A stretch of DNA of 64,000 bases from Shewanella litorisediminis (GCF_016834455.1 NZ_CP069213.1:3449501-3513500); one strand, 5' to 3'. Counted from the stretch's first letter, positions 17,283 to 27,691 are shown. Numbers and translations are program-made. Notes: a model not told the origin generated them from the sequence alone.

Positions 17283-17309
17283 AAAAAGCCCGGCGATGCC
17301 GGGCTTTTT
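17283..17309. terminator. Bidirectional intrinsic terminator
   Basis: The arms AAAAAGCCCGGC and GCCGGGCTTTTT form a 12-bp stem with a 3-nt loop and T runs on both strands. It serves the converging diguanylate cyclase and mrcB genes. Confidence 0.9.
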
Positions 17310-17336
17310 AGTCAGTCTCAGATAGCCTATCCAGGC

Positions 17337-19676
17337 TTAGCCACCGATGATTTTTTGCCACCAGGACAAGGGCTTGCCGCAATTTTGCGCCGGCTTCCAG
17401 CTGCCCGCTTTGGCAGGCAGTGCCACCGCTCCCGGGCAGCCTTTCTCCAGCGCATTGCCCTGCAAATCAAAATAACCCTGCACCACATCGCCTGGCGGCG
17501 CCATCCTCAGTGCCACTGGAGGACGGGCCTCCAAAAAGGCCTGATAAATGGCCATGGCGCCGCTGGCGCCCACCAGCTTGGTCTTGCCGTTATCGTCGCG
17601 GCCCACCCATATTGCGGCCACGTTCCGCTCATCAAAACCGGCAAACCAGGAATCGCGGCTGTCGTTACTGGTGCCCGTCTTACCGGCCAGGGTCACGTTG
17701 GGGAAGGCGCGACCAAGGCGAGCCCCTGTGCCCTCCGACACCACCCGCGTCATTGCGTACTGGGCAAGATAGGCCGCCGCCGGCTCAAGGGATTGCTCCG
17801 AGGGCAAACGACTTGCCAGTATGGCTTCGTTATTCATATCCAGCACATCGGTCACGCTGGACAGCTGACGATAACGGCCATTATCCGCCAGGGTCTGGTA
17901 AATCTGCGCCACCATCAGCGGTGAACCATCCACGGCACCGAGCAGCATCGACGGATAGGGGTTTATCGCCTCACCTCGCCAACCGGCGTCGTCGAGGGTG
18001 TTAATTACCGCATCCACCCCCACTGCCAGACCCAGGTTTACCGTGGGCACGTTGAGCGACTTGTACATGGCGCGCATCAAAGGCACCTGACCACTGAACG
18101 TCTTGTCGTAGTTCATGGGTGACCAGCTCTGGCCATGCTTGTTGGTCACGGTTAAGGGCTCGTCCTTCAAGGGCGTCATCAGGTTGTAGTTGCTGTCTTC
18201 AAGGGCCGTGAGGTACACGAAGGGCTTAACCAGCGAGCCAATGGGACGGCGCATTTCGGCAACCCGGTTGTAGCCTTCAAAGCTGGGGTTTCTGTCGCCC
18301 ACCATGGCCGCAATGCCACCGCCAAACTTGTCGGTCACCACCATGGCTGCCTGCAGCTCCCTGGTGTCTTTGCCGATACGGGCCATCACGTCTTTCACGG
18401 CCTTCTCGGCGGCTTCCTGAGCTATGGGGTCGAGGGTGGTGTACACCTTGATGCCCGACTCATTGAGCAGGCTGTCCCCCCAACGCAGCGCCAGCTCCTT
18501 TTTCACCTGAGCATAGAACGCCGGCATCTTTTGATGCACAGGGCGGCCTTCGGGTCTTAAACCCAAGGGCGATTCCGCCGCAATCTGGAAGTCGTTAACA
18601 CTGATTTTGCCCGACTCCATCAAGAGTCTGAGCACCAAATCGCGCCGCTCCTGCGCCCGGGCCGGATAACGCCAGGGGTTGTAGTAGGAAGGCCCCTTAA
18701 TGACTGCGATCAAAAAGGCCTGCTGGGCGGTGGTAAGCTCGGTGAGCGGACGACCAAAGTAAAACTGCGATGCCAGCCCCATACCGTGTACCCCACGGGA
18801 CTTGTCCTGCCCCATGTACACTTCGTTGAGGTATGCCTCGAGGATCTCATCCTTGCTGTAGCGGAAGTCGATGATGATGGCCATCAGGGCTTCGCGGATC
18901 TTCCGGATAAGGGAGCGCTCGCTGGAGAGGAAGAAGTTTTTCGCCAGCTGCTGGGTCAGGGTCGAGCCCCCCTGCACTGTGCGCCCGGCGCTGATGTTGA
19001 CAAAGGCGGCACGCAAAATGGCGAAGGGGTTCACCCCGTGATGCTCGTAAAAGCTGCGGTCTTCCACCAGGAGGAGCGCTTCGACCATGGTGTCAGGCAC
19101 TTCCTTGCGCGGTACAAACAACCTGTCTTCGCCATCGTCGGCAATCAGGCGGTCCAGCAGCATGGGTTCGAGGTGAAACACCGCCAGCTCGCGTTTATCG
19201 CCATGGCGTGAAACCGTTGAAACCCCCTGGGAATCAAAGGTAATCATCACACGTGCCGCATCCTGGCTGCCCAGGGGATGCAGGAAGGGTCGGCGCCACA
19301 AATCAATACGGGTCGCGGAGGCTGAAAACTCTCCCACCTGACGGGGGTTGGCCACCTTGCGGTATCCCAGCAACTGGAGTTCGGCCAGGAGCTGATGATG
19401 GCTCACGGCCGCGCCCGGATAGAGTGCCATGGAGCGGCTGTAAATCTGCGCCGGCAGGTGCCACTTCTGCCCTTCAAATTTGCGGGCAATTTGCTGGTCG
19501 AGATAAATACCATAGGCGGCACAAAGTACCAGTATTACCAGGGTCAGCTTCCACAGGAATGACCAAATACGCCAAAGGATACCGGGCTTATTACGCGCCC
19601 TGGCTGACGTTCTGGTCTTTGCCGACGCGCCCTTGGCGGGCGCCCTTTTGCCTGAATTCCGTTTATCTGCAGTCAT
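17337..19676 (-). CDS. mrcB: Penicillin-binding protein 1B
   Basis: A 779-residue bifunctional peptidoglycan synthase. The basic cytoplasmic tail is followed by a membrane anchor (about residues 35-55), a UB2H-like region, and a GT51 transglycosylase domain with the catalytic Glu in LLLVEDRSFYEHHG and GGSTLTQQLAKNF. The transpeptidase domain has the three active-site motifs: SLVK (RPIGSLVKPFVYL), SLN (MYKSLNVPTVN) and KTGT (LAGKTGTSNDS). It polymerises and cross-links murein at the inner membrane, in E. coli with the lipoprotein activator LpoB. The ATG is preceded by a GAGAAAG site. The adjacent hrpB gene lies just upstream on the same strand; E. coli also has hrpB next to mrcB, which supports the call. 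Confidence 0.96.
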   Translation of the reverse strand: MTADKRNSGKRAPAKGASAKTRTSARARNKPGILWRIWSFLWKLTLVILVLCAAYGIYLDQQIARKFEGQKWHLPAQIYSRSMALYPGAAVSHHQLLAELQLLGYRKVANPRQVGEFSASATRIDLWRRPFLHPLGSQDAARVMITFDSQGVSTVSRHGDKRELAVFHLEPMLLDRLIADDGEDRLFVPRKEVPDTMVEALLLVEDRSFYEHHGVNPFAILRAAFVNISAGRTVQGGSTLTQQLAKNFFLSSERSLIRKIREALMAIIIDFRYSKDEILEAYLNEVYMGQDKSRGVHGMGLASQFYFGRPLTELTTAQQAFLIAVIKGPSYYNPWRYPARAQERRDLVLRLLMESGKISVNDFQIAAESPLGLRPEGRPVHQKMPAFYAQVKKELALRWGDSLLNESGIKVYTTLDPIAQEAAEKAVKDVMARIGKDTRELQAAMVVTDKFGGGIAAMVGDRNPSFEGYNRVAEMRRPIGSLVKPFVYLTALEDSNYNLMTPLKDEPLTVTNKHGQSWSPMNYDKTFSGQVPLMRAMYKSLNVPTVNLGLAVGVDAVINTLDDAGWRGEAINPYPSMLLGAVDGSPLMVAQIYQTLADNGRYRQLSSVTDVLDMNNEAILASRLPSEQSLEPAAAYLAQYAMTRVVSEGTGARLGRAFPNVTLAGKTGTSNDSRDSWFAGFDERNVAAIWVGRDDNGKTKLVGASGAMAIYQAFLEARPPVALRMAPPGDVVQGYFDLQGNALEKGCPGAVALPAKAGSWKPAQNCGKPLSWWQKIIGG

Positions 19677-19688
19677 ACTTTCTCTGCC

Positions 19689-22199
19689 TCAGGCCTGGCC
19701 CAAGGTCTTTTTCTTGGTAAATTTGGTCGGTAAGGTGCTCGCCGGGTAGTCCGGCCACAAATGTTTGGGATAACGGCCCCGCATTTCCTTTTTCACTTCC
19801 TGGTAAGGGCCTTGCCAGAAACTGGCCAGATCCGCCGTCAACGCCAGGGGGCGCTGTGCCGGAGACAGAAGCTCCATGGTGAGCTTAAGCCGTCCGCCAG
19901 CCAATAATGGCGTTGCCGCCATGCCATAGGCCTCCTGCAATCGCACCCTGAGCATGGCGCGGCCATCGGCTTCGTAGCGAATGGGCGCCTGGGTGCCGGT
20001 TGCCATAGGGTAATGGGTCGGCAGGGCTTCGTCGAGGGTTCTGCGCAGCTGCCAGTCGAGGCTGTCGCGCAGCAGTCGCCCGGCATCCAGCTTGTTGAAC
20101 TCATTCAGGCTGTTGATGTTGCCAAGATAAGGCCCAAGCCAGTCTTCGAGGCCATCGAGCAGCGCCTCATCGTCCATGGCGGGCCAGTCGCCCCCAAGCA
20201 GACTGGCCGCCAGCGAGACCCTGCATCTTAGCTGCATGGCATCCTCATCAAACCCAAGACAGCCAATGCCTTTTTGGCGAATACGGGCCATCCAGGCGCT
20301 GGCTTTGAGGGCCGCGGGTACCTGACTCACGCTCTCGCGCCCCAGCACCAGACTGCCCACCACCCGCTGTTTTTCGGCCACAAAGCGGCCTCGGCCCTCA
20401 TCAAACCCACTGACCTCGCGCTCACTTTGCAAAAAGGCCAGTGGACCATCAAAGAGGCGCGCATCCAGGGGCGCCCCCAGCCACAGACGCCCCGCGCTGC
20501 GGCCTTCGATTTCACCAAAATCTGCCGCCACCAACATGGGCTCCAGCGCCATGGCGTCGCTCTCATCCACGGTAATGCCGGTACCATTGGCCAGCACAAA
20601 GCCATCCTTGCCGCGGGCCATGGCGATGCGGTCAGGATACGCCAGCGCCAACAGCAGGCCGCAATCCCGTGGATGAGCGGCTTTGGCCACCGCCGCAAAA
20701 TCAGCCTTGATGCCGAGTTTTGCCGACCACTGTTTGGCCTGCTGACCGGCCTGACCCGACGTTGCCCACATCAGGTAATGGCTGATGTCACAGCCCCTGC
20801 GCGGCAATCCACGGCCTTCCAGAATGGCCGCCAACAAACATGCCAATGGCGCCAGCGCAGTGTCGTTTTCAGCCTCACCGAGCGCCTTGGCTTTCAGCAG
20901 CATATGCCCCAGACGGGGATGGCAACCCAGACGATGGGCATCCCGGCCAAGGGCGGTGAGCCTGTGGCTGTCGTCCACCAGTTCCAGGTCTTTGAGCAGC
21001 GCCCAGGCGAGGGATTCGTTCACTTTGGGTGGTTGGGACAGCAGCTTGAGCGAGGCGAAATCCCGCGCGCCCCACACAGCGGCTTCCTGGGCCAGCGACA
21101 CCAATTCGCTGCGTAAGATTTCAGGTTCTTCGGCCTTCATCTGCCGGTCAAACTCATCCTGACTCCAGAGCCGGATACACAGCCCCGGCGCCAGTCGTCC
21201 GGCCCGGCCGGCGCGCTGAATGGCAGAGGCCTGACTGATGCGTTTAAGCCCCAGGCGGGTAACGCCGGTGCGGGGATTGAAACTGGCCTGTCGGACAAAG
21301 CCGCAGTCCACCACCAGAGTCACCCCGTCTATGGTCAGGCTGGACTCGGCCACATTGGTGGCCAGCACCAGTTTGCGGCGGCCATGGGGATCGGCACTGA
21401 GGGCCCTGTCCTGGGCGTTGGCATCAAGCTCACCGTAAAGTGGGCAGATGGCAAATTCAGACTCGCTGAGGCGCTCGGCCAGAAACGTTGTCAGCCGCTC
21501 GATCTCGGCCTTGCCCGGCAAGAATGCCAGCACAGTCCCCGGCGTAACGCCCTGGGGCAGCGCGCGTTTTTCCGTGACAAGCTCCATCAGGGTTTTGCCC
21601 ATGTGCGCCTGCCAATCGGCGCCCGAGGGCACAGTGGCATATTCCACAGCCACCGGAAAACTGCGGCCTTCACTCCTGAGCAGCGCCGCTTCCGGCATCA
21701 GGGCTTGCAGCGGCATGCCGCTTAAGGTCGCTGACATGGCCAGTATTTTAAGATCATCCCGAAGGCCAGCCTGCACCTCAAGGGCCAGCGCCAGACCAAG
21801 GTCGGTGCTCAGGTGCCGCTCGTGGATTTCATCGAAAATGATGAGGCCTACCCCATCGAGTTCGGGATCGTCCTGGATCATCCGGGTCAAAATGCCTTCG
21901 GTGACCACTTCGAGCCGGGTCTCTTTGGAGACCTTGCTGTCGCCGCGCACCCGATAGCCGACCTCCGCACCCAGTTGGCAGCCACGCTGTTTGGCAATAA
22001 AGCGCGCCACGCTGCGGGCCGCTACCCGGCGAGGCTCAAGCATGATGATGCGACCGGAGATCTCTGGCCAATCCAGCAGCGCCAGCGGCAGCGCCGTGGA
22101 CTTACCGGCACCGGTAGGGGCTTCAAGGATCATTTGCTGATGCAAGGCGAGCGCACATTTCAGCTCGTCAAAAAGGTCGCAGACAGGCAGAGCGTTCAA
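19689..22199 (-). CDS. hrpB: ATP-dependent helicase HrpB
   Basis: A DEAH-box helicase. Motifs include Walker A APTGAGKSTALPL, motif Ia LEPRRVAARSVA, DEIH in IIFDEIHERHLS, motif III MSATLS, and motif VI QRAGRAGRLAPG. After these come the HrpB-specific C-terminal domains with VLANGTGITVDESDAMALEPMLVAADF. I prefer the TTG start at 22197-22199 (836 residues), since LNALPVCDLFDELKCAL aligns with the N-terminus of E. coli HrpB. The GTG at 22253 would add 18 unconserved residues. HrpB family enzymes are RNA helicase-like, but the cellular role of HrpB is not well defined. It lies 12 nt upstream of mrcB on the same strand. Confidence 0.93.
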   Translation of the reverse strand: MNALPVCDLFDELKCALALHQQMILEAPTGAGKSTALPLALLDWPEISGRIIMLEPRRVAARSVARFIAKQRGCQLGAEVGYRVRGDSKVSKETRLEVVTEGILTRMIQDDPELDGVGLIIFDEIHERHLSTDLGLALALEVQAGLRDDLKILAMSATLSGMPLQALMPEAALLRSEGRSFPVAVEYATVPSGADWQAHMGKTLMELVTEKRALPQGVTPGTVLAFLPGKAEIERLTTFLAERLSESEFAICPLYGELDANAQDRALSADPHGRRKLVLATNVAESSLTIDGVTLVVDCGFVRQASFNPRTGVTRLGLKRISQASAIQRAGRAGRLAPGLCIRLWSQDEFDRQMKAEEPEILRSELVSLAQEAAVWGARDFASLKLLSQPPKVNESLAWALLKDLELVDDSHRLTALGRDAHRLGCHPRLGHMLLKAKALGEAENDTALAPLACLLAAILEGRGLPRRGCDISHYLMWATSGQAGQQAKQWSAKLGIKADFAAVAKAAHPRDCGLLLALAYPDRIAMARGKDGFVLANGTGITVDESDAMALEPMLVAADFGEIEGRSAGRLWLGAPLDARLFDGPLAFLQSEREVSGFDEGRGRFVAEKQRVVGSLVLGRESVSQVPAALKASAWMARIRQKGIGCLGFDEDAMQLRCRVSLAASLLGGDWPAMDDEALLDGLEDWLGPYLGNINSLNEFNKLDAGRLLRDSLDWQLRRTLDEALPTHYPMATGTQAPIRYEADGRAMLRVRLQEAYGMAATPLLAGGRLKLTMELLSPAQRPLALTADLASFWQGPYQEVKKEMRGRYPKHLWPDYPASTLPTKFTKKKTLGQA

Positions 22200-22283
22200 G
22201 GGGATTCCGGCGGGTGAAAACAGTGGCGGCCATTGTACAGGAAAGGGGCCCACAAGTGCAGTCGGGGCAGAGAGACGTTTCCG

Positions 22284-24476
22284 TCAGTCAGTCAGCCAGG
22301 GGACACGTTTGCCGCTGCTGAGGTTATCAAGGGGGGCTGGCTTGCCGATGGCATAGCCCTGGGCATAATCCACTTCCAGCTCACGCAGGCGCAGCCCCAC
22401 CGCCTCGGATTCCACAAACTCGGCTATCACATCAAAGTTCATGTCCCGGCCCAGCTGACAGATGGCGTTGACGATGGCCTGATCGGACTTGTTGTCACAG
22501 AGGTTCACCACGAATTGACCATCAATTTTGACAAAGTCCACATCCAGCAGCTTCAGGTACGCAAAGCTTGAAAAGCCCGAGCCAAAGTCATCCAGCGCCA
22601 GTTTACAGCCCAGAGGCCGCAATAACTCAATCAGGGCCTGCGCCTGTTCAAGCTGGCTGACTGCGGCAGTTTCGGTGATTTCAAAACACAATTTACTCAC
22701 AAGCTCAGGCTCAGCCATCAGCCGTATCTCGAGCCATTCCATAAACTCCTGATCGCCGAGGGAATTGGCCGACAGGTTAACTGATACCATGTCCAGTTCC
22801 TGCCAGAGTTCCAGATGGTTACCACCCCAGCGCAGCAAGTTGTCTATCACCCAACGGTCCACCCGGGAGGCGAGACTGTAACGCTCGGCGGCGGGTAAAA
22901 AAATCGCCGGCGACAGCATCTTGCCATCGGGGCGCTCCAGGCGAAGCAGTATTTCCATATGAATACCGGCCTGCTTGTCCAAAAGCGGCTCAATAACTTG
23001 ATAGTAAAGCTGAAACTGGTTTTGCGACAGGGCATCTATGATGTCTACCGAGGCGGTCATCTCACTGTAAAGCCGGTTCATTTTGGGGTCACTGGCACAA
23101 TAGATATGCCAGCCATTGCGCCCCTGTTCCTTGGCGAGCCGGCAGGCCGCATCGGCACGGCTCATCAGCACATAGATATCGCTGACCTCGGCATCGAAGG
23201 GAGCTATCCCCATGGAGACAGACACATTGTGTCGCCTGTGCTCCCAATAAAACTCGTGTTCAAACAACTGGGTACAAATACGCTGGGCAATGACTTTGGC
23301 GGTATCCTCGTTGCAGTAGTGCATCAGGATGGCAAATTCATCGCCGCCGAGGCGGGCCACAGTGTCCCCTTTACGCACCAGCTGCTTGAGCCTGAGTGCC
23401 ACCTGACAGAGCAGCTTGTCACCGGCCTGATGGCCACTGACATTGTTAATCACCTGAAACTGGTCCAGATCGAGAAAGGCCACACAGATGGGCTCTTCCG
23501 GTGCCTGCTGCAGGAGTTTGTCCAGGACGGCCTCGAAATGGGAGCGGTTTGGCAGGCCTGTCAGGGTATCGTAATTGGCATGGAATGAGAGTTCGTCGGC
23601 AAGCCGGTGGCGCTCACTCACGTCTTCTGCCAGCATCAGCAGGGTGCCGGGGTCGTCGGACATGGGGCTGAAACTCAGTTTTATCCATTGCAGATTGAGC
23701 AGCTGTCCCTTAATGGAAATCTCACACCAGGCCTGCCTCAGTACCCCATCGCGCACCACCTGCAAGGTGTCCTGCAACATGGGTTCCTCTTCGGGGCGCA
23801 CCAGGGCCAGCAGGTCCTGACCATCACTCACGGGCAAATTCTGGCGGGCAATGCTGTTTAACAGCTTCACCCTGTTACGTCTATCCACCAGCCCGCAGGC
23901 CAGTGGCAACTGATTAAACAGCTCCTGATAACGGCGCTCACTCACGGTAAGTGCCTGAGCGATGCGGGTCAGCTCCATCACGGCACAGATAAGGGTTGCC
24001 GCTATGCCAAGCTCATCCATAAAGGCCTGTGACCAGTCGCGGGCACGCTCGCAGTTAACCGCCCCCAGGGCAATCTGGGTTTCGCCAAAATGAACCGGCG
24101 TAAGCACCAACAGGCTCTTTACCCGCCACTCCCGTAAAAAACGTTTTTCTTCGGCGGCCTCGGAGGGCAGCCTGGCGATGTCGGGAACATTAAGCAGCCT
24201 GGGGTGGCGCATTAAGCGCCTGAAATAAGGCATACGCGCCAGCGGCCAGTGGCGCACCTGATTGTTGGGCACAGCGCTGGGTTTGAGATAGATATTGCGG
24301 GGGGCGACACCCGGTTGACGGGTAGATGCAGAGAGCACAAACACGCCATCACAGTCGAGCTGCGCTGTCATGGTTTGCAGCGCACGGTCGACGTTCTGTT
24401 CCAGCGTGACCAGCGGGACATCCGTGAATATCCCTGCCAGCGCAGCATGCAGCGGGTTTAACTCAGGCAATGACAT
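22284..24476 (-). CDS. GAF-PAS-GGDEF-EAL c-di-GMP signalling protein
   Basis: A 730-residue cytoplasmic protein. Residues about 15-170 form a GAF-like domain and about 180-300 a PAS domain. GGDEF follows, with an intact RLGGDEFAILM, then EAL at about 465-725. In the EAL domain the signature is EILLRLE in place of EALLR. Other catalytic motifs are present: SVNLSANSL, EITETA, LALDDFGSGFSSF, VKIDGQFV and QGYAIGKP, though EGVET reads EFVES. The substitution of Ala by Ile in EAL is tolerated in some active enzymes. It is most likely a phosphodiesterase with a GTP-binding GGDEF, but dual activity is possible. It stands alone, with a GGAA-type ribosome site before the ATG. Confidence 0.9.
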   Translation of the reverse strand: MSLPELNPLHAALAGIFTDVPLVTLEQNVDRALQTMTAQLDCDGVFVLSASTRQPGVAPRNIYLKPSAVPNNQVRHWPLARMPYFRRLMRHPRLLNVPDIARLPSEAAEEKRFLREWRVKSLLVLTPVHFGETQIALGAVNCERARDWSQAFMDELGIAATLICAVMELTRIAQALTVSERRYQELFNQLPLACGLVDRRNRVKLLNSIARQNLPVSDGQDLLALVRPEEEPMLQDTLQVVRDGVLRQAWCEISIKGQLLNLQWIKLSFSPMSDDPGTLLMLAEDVSERHRLADELSFHANYDTLTGLPNRSHFEAVLDKLLQQAPEEPICVAFLDLDQFQVINNVSGHQAGDKLLCQVALRLKQLVRKGDTVARLGGDEFAILMHYCNEDTAKVIAQRICTQLFEHEFYWEHRRHNVSVSMGIAPFDAEVSDIYVLMSRADAACRLAKEQGRNGWHIYCASDPKMNRLYSEMTASVDIIDALSQNQFQLYYQVIEPLLDKQAGIHMEILLRLERPDGKMLSPAIFLPAAERYSLASRVDRWVIDNLLRWGGNHLELWQELDMVSVNLSANSLGDQEFMEWLEIRLMAEPELVSKLCFEITETAAVSQLEQAQALIELLRPLGCKLALDDFGSGFSSFAYLKLLDVDFVKIDGQFVVNLCDNKSDQAIVNAICQLGRDMNFDVIAEFVESEAVGLRLRELEVDYAQGYAIGKPAPLDNLSSGKRVPWLTD

Positions 24477-24700
24477 AATTCCGCTTTCCTTCCCGGAAGA
24501 GCTGTTACTTGCATTTAACCAAGAGTATAGGCAAGGTTTTGACTACTAACTTGGACTGAAAAAGGTGCGAATAAGTCCCGCGCTGACTCAGCGTGAACCT
24601 GCAACCTCTGGATGCATGGCCCAGCATTTGTGAATGGCCGTCGCTATCGGCACCTCAGCGGTGCAATGACGTATTTGCACTTCTCCTAAGGTAAGACCTT

Positions 24701-25228
24701 ATGTCTGATTTACAAAGACTCTTTTTAGGATTCGCACTTTCTGACCAGGAGTGCGAGTCCATGCTCAAGCTGCAAAAACGCCTCGGCGAGCCCGGAAAAG
24801 CCGTGGCAAAAGCCAACCTGCATATGACCCTGGCCTTTTTGGGGCCAACCAGCCAAGCACAGCGCCATGCCCTGGAAACGGCGCTGACCACAGTGTCCCT
24901 GCCGATATTCGAGCAGCGGCTCGACACCCTGGTGCACTGGCGCGGCGCCGGAGTGCTGTGCCTGTGTGGCGAGGCCAGGGATCCCGGCCTGATTGACCTT
25001 TACCATGAATGCCAATCCCTTTGCCAAACCCTGGGACTACATCAAAGCGAACACAGCTTTAACCCCCACATCACGCTGTTTCGCAAAGCCAAACATTATC
25101 GAATGCCAGAGTGGCAACCCGAGCCTGTGATACTGCGCCCCCAAACCCTGCAGCTTTACCGCTCCAACAGCGGCCCAGCCGGCGTCCGCTACGAGGTGCT
25201 AAAATCCTGGCCCCTCGGCCGGGCTTGA
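24701..25228 (+). CDS. thpR: RNA 2',3'-cyclic phosphodiesterase (LigT/ThpR)
   Basis: A 175-residue member of the 2H phosphoesterase superfamily. The two catalytic HxT motifs are HMTL (His 41) in AKANLHMTLAFLG and HITL (His 123) in FNPHITLFRKA. The start is set by GGTAAG just upstream. The family cleaves 2',3'-cyclic phosphates and in vitro ligates tRNA halves with a 2'-5' bond; the physiological role in bacteria is unclear. Length and spacing of the motifs match E. coli ThpR (about 176 residues). It is a single gene between divergent and converging neighbours, ending 4 nt before the stop of the GNAT gene on the other strand. Confidence 0.93.
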   Translation: MSDLQRLFLGFALSDQECESMLKLQKRLGEPGKAVAKANLHMTLAFLGPTSQAQRHALETALTTVSLPIFEQRLDTLVHWRGAGVLCLCGEARDPGLIDLYHECQSLCQTLGLHQSEHSFNPHITLFRKAKHYRMPEWQPEPVILRPQTLQLYRSNSGPAGVRYEVLKSWPLGRA

Positions 25229-25232
25229 ACCA

Positions 25233-25727
25233 TCAGGGCCGGGCGGTCAGGTTCTTGTACATCAGGCAGCAGTCCAGGGTAAATCCCCGGGGGCTGTGGT
25301 AGAGCGAGGGTGTTTCTTCTCCGTAGCCGCAGGCACGATAAAAAGGCACGGCATTGAGCGTAGACGCCAGCCGTAAACGGGCAATCCCCCGTGACAAGGC
25401 CATTTGTTCAATAAAGGTCATCAGCCGCTTGCCAATGCCACGTCCCATCATGTCAGGGTCGACGAACACCGCCTCAAGCTGGCCTTCGCCGCGCTTAAGC
25501 CCGGGATGAGTTAAGTCCAGCATGATGCTGCCCACCACCCTTTGCCCGTCTTTCATCACATAAAAGTCCCGCGCCACCACAGCAGTAAAGCTTTCCGTCA
25601 GCTCACCTTCGGTCCAGCGTGCGAGACTCTTACCGTCGTAAAAACCCTTGCAACCCGCAAGAATGGCACTGTTGCGTAAATCCCATATCGCCTGTGCATC
25701 CTCTGCCGTCGCCTTACAAAGCTCCAT
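25233..25727 (-). CDS. GNAT family N-acetyltransferase
   Basis: The ATG at 25725-25727 (MELCKATAEDAQ) has a CAGGAG ribosome site 8 nt upstream; the GTG two codons earlier is less likely. The 164-residue product has the GNAT fold. The acceptor-side strand is VVGSIMLDL. The acetyl-CoA-binding motif A is LEAVFVDPDMMGRGIGKRLM, with the pyrophosphate loop GRGIGK, and ALSRGIARLRLASTLNAVPFYRACGY follows. Acetyl-CoA dependence is certain from the motif, but the acceptor is unknown. It is followed by nothing on the same strand and precedes the nqr operon terminator. Confidence 0.88.
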   Translation of the reverse strand: MELCKATAEDAQAIWDLRNSAILAGCKGFYDGKSLARWTEGELTESFTAVVARDFYVMKDGQRVVGSIMLDLTHPGLKRGEGQLEAVFVDPDMMGRGIGKRLMTFIEQMALSRGIARLRLASTLNAVPFYRACGYGEETPSLYHSPRGFTLDCCLMYKNLTARP

Positions 25728-25794
25728 TGCCACTCCTGCCCTGGCCGGTTTCTCACTAACATATCATGGTCAATCGCTTGAAAAAACGTAAAAA

Positions 25795-25818
25795 AATCCC
25801 CACCGGCCGGTGGGGATT
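25795..25818 (-). terminator. Intrinsic terminator of the nqr operon
   Basis: The arms AATCCCCACCGG and CCGGTGGGGATT pair perfectly with no loop to spare. On the minus strand they are followed by a run of T (25791-25796 as A on the plus strand). It sits 24 bases beyond the nqrF stop. Confidence 0.9.
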
Positions 25819-25841
25819 GGTAGAGGATTTACGCCTTGATG

Positions 25842-27059
25842 TCAGCCACCAAAGTCATCCAGCAGTATGTTGTCGCGCTCAACGCCCATGCCTTCCAGCA
25901 TGGCTATCACAGAGCTGTTCATGATGGGTGGGCCACACATGTAAAACTCGCAATCTTCCGGCGCCTTATGCTGCTTTAAGTAGTTCTCATACAGCACGTT
26001 ATGAATGTAGCCGGTGTAACCGGTCCAGTTATCTTCCGGCAGCGGGTCAGACAGGGCGATATGCCACTCGAAGTTGGGGTTCTCGGCCGCCAGACCATCG
26101 AAGTCTTCCTGATAGAACACCTCGCGCAGGGAGCGGGCGCCATACCAGAAGCTCATCTTGCGCGACGTTTTCACCCGCTTGAGCTGGTCGAAGATATGGC
26201 TTCGCATCGGCGCCATACCGGCACCACCACCGATAAACACCATCTCTGCATCTGTCTCTTTCACGAAGAACTCACCGAAGGGACCGGAAATGGTCACCTT
26301 GTCGCCGGGCTTTAAGTTAAAGATGAAAGATGACATCTGTCCCGGTGGCAGCTCAGGGCTTGGCGGCGTGGCAATACGCACGTTCAGCATGATGCGGCCC
26401 TTTTCTTCGGGATAGTTGGCCATGGAGTAGGCGCGCATCACCTCGGTATCCACCCTGGATACCAGATTGAACAGGCCATATTTTTCCCAGTCGTCGCGGA
26501 AGATGTCTGGAATATCAAAATCTTTGTAATGCACTTCGTGGGCTGGGGCTTCAATCTGAATGTAACCACCGGCCTTGAAGTCCACCTCTTCGCCTTCGGG
26601 CACCTTGAGCAGCAGCTCCTTGATGTAGGTGGCGGTGGAGCGATTGGAAATCACCTCACACTCCCACTTCTTCACCCCGAAGATCTCTTCATCAAGCTCC
26701 AGATCCATATCGGATTTCACCGCCACCTGACAGGCCAGACGGCAACCCTCTTTGGCTTCTTTCTTGGTGATATGGTCAAGCTCCGTGGGCAGAATATCGC
26801 CGCCACCGGATTTCACCTTTACCCGGCACTGGCCGCAGGTACCGCCGCCACCGCAGGCAGACGGCACGAAGATGTTTTTACCGGCCAGGGCGCCCAAAAG
26901 CTTGCCACCGGCAGGCACGGCCACGCTCTTGTCGCTGTCGTCGTTGATGCGAAGCTGCACATCGCCGCTTGCCACCAACTTGCTGCGGGCAATCAAAATG
27001 ACCGCCACCAGGATGCACACCACCACGGTGAACATGCCCATTCCAATCGTCATTTCCAT
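25842..27059 (-). CDS. nqrF: Na+-translocating NADH:quinone reductase subunit F
   Basis: From the ATG at 27057-27059 ([13 protein letters not shown]), preceded by GGAGG, the product is 405 residues. It has an N-terminal membrane helix (about 5-25), then a plant-type 2Fe-2S domain with Cys at 69, 75, 78 and 110 ([11 protein letters not shown] ... RLAC). Next are a FAD domain with [11 protein letters not shown] and an NAD(P)H-binding part with [15 protein letters not shown]. It ends in the family tail [10 protein letters not shown]. NqrF takes two electrons from NADH and passes them through FAD and the iron-sulfur cluster to the rest of the complex. It is the last gene of nqrABCDEF, 13 nt after nqrE and followed by a terminator. 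Confidence 0.97.
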   Translation of the reverse strand: MEMTIGMGMFTVVVCILVAVILIARSKLVASGDVQLRINDDSDKSVAVPAGGKLLGALAGKNIFVPSACGGGGTCGQCRVKVKSGGGDILPTELDHITKKEAKEGCRLACQVAVKSDMDLELDEEIFGVKKWECEVISNRSTATYIKELLLKVPEGEEVDFKAGGYIQIEAPAHEVHYKDFDIPDIFRDDWEKYGLFNLVSRVDTEVMRAYSMANYPEEKGRIMLNVRIATPPSPELPPGQMSSFIFNLKPGDKVTISGPFGEFFVKETDAEMVFIGGGAGMAPMRSHIFDQLKRVKTSRKMSFWYGARSLREVFYQEDFDGLAAENPNFEWHIALSDPLPEDNWTGYTGYIHNVLYENYLKQHKAPEDCEFYMCGPPIMNSSVIAMLEGMGVERDNILLDDFGG

Positions 27060-27072
27060 GGATGTTCCTCCG

Positions 27073-27681
27073 TTACAGGCTGATACCGGCAAAGGACATA
27101 AAGCCCAGCGCCATCAGCCCAGTGGTGATAAAGGTGATACCAATGCCCTGCAGCCCCTCGGGGATGGCATTGAACTTAAGCCGCTCACGGATGCCGGCCA
27201 AGAGCACAATGGCCACCGCCCAGCCGGTACCGGCACCGGCGGCAAACACCGCTGACTCGGTCAGGGTATAGTCGCGGTTGGCCATAAAAATCACCCCGGC
27301 GAAGATGGCGCAGTTAACGGTCAAAAGCGGCAGGAAGATCCCGAGCGTTTGGTACAGCACCGGCATAAAGCGGTCGAGCACCATTTCCAGAATTTGCACC
27401 AGCGCCGCAATCACCCCGATAAAGGTGATGAGCTGCAGGTAGGACAAATCCAGCTCAGGAAACCCGGCCCACGCCAGGGCGCCCGGCTTGAGCACGGCGA
27501 CGTAAATCAGCTGATTGAGCGGCACCGCCAGCACCATCACCACAATCACGGCGATACCAAGACCGAAGGAAGTGGACACCTTCTTCGACACCGCGAGGAA
27601 GGTACACATGCCCAGGAAGAAAGACAGCGCCATGTTGTCGATAAATGACGCCTGGATAAACAGATTAATGTAGTGTTCCAT
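27073..27681 (-). CDS. nqrE: Na+-translocating NADH:quinone reductase subunit E
   Basis: A 202-residue integral membrane protein with six helices and the highly conserved start [34 protein letters not shown]. NqrE and NqrD are homologous, inversely oriented subunits that coordinate an intramembrane iron centre through cysteines; Cys in GMCTFLAVS and in [11 protein letters not shown] are visible. It sits 10 nt after nqrD and 13 nt before nqrF, so translation is coupled along the operon. Length equals that of Vibrio NqrE (198) within a few residues. It contributes to sodium translocation. Confidence 0.97.
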   Translation of the reverse strand: MEHYINLFIQASFIDNMALSFFLGMCTFLAVSKKVSTSFGLGIAVIVVMVLAVPLNQLIYVAVLKPGALAWAGFPELDLSYLQLITFIGVIAALVQILEMVLDRFMPVLYQTLGIFLPLLTVNCAIFAGVIFMANRDYTLTESAVFAAGAGTGWAVAIVLLAGIRERLKFNAIPEGLQGIGITFITTGLMALGFMSFAGISL

Positions 27682-27691
27682 GACGTTATCC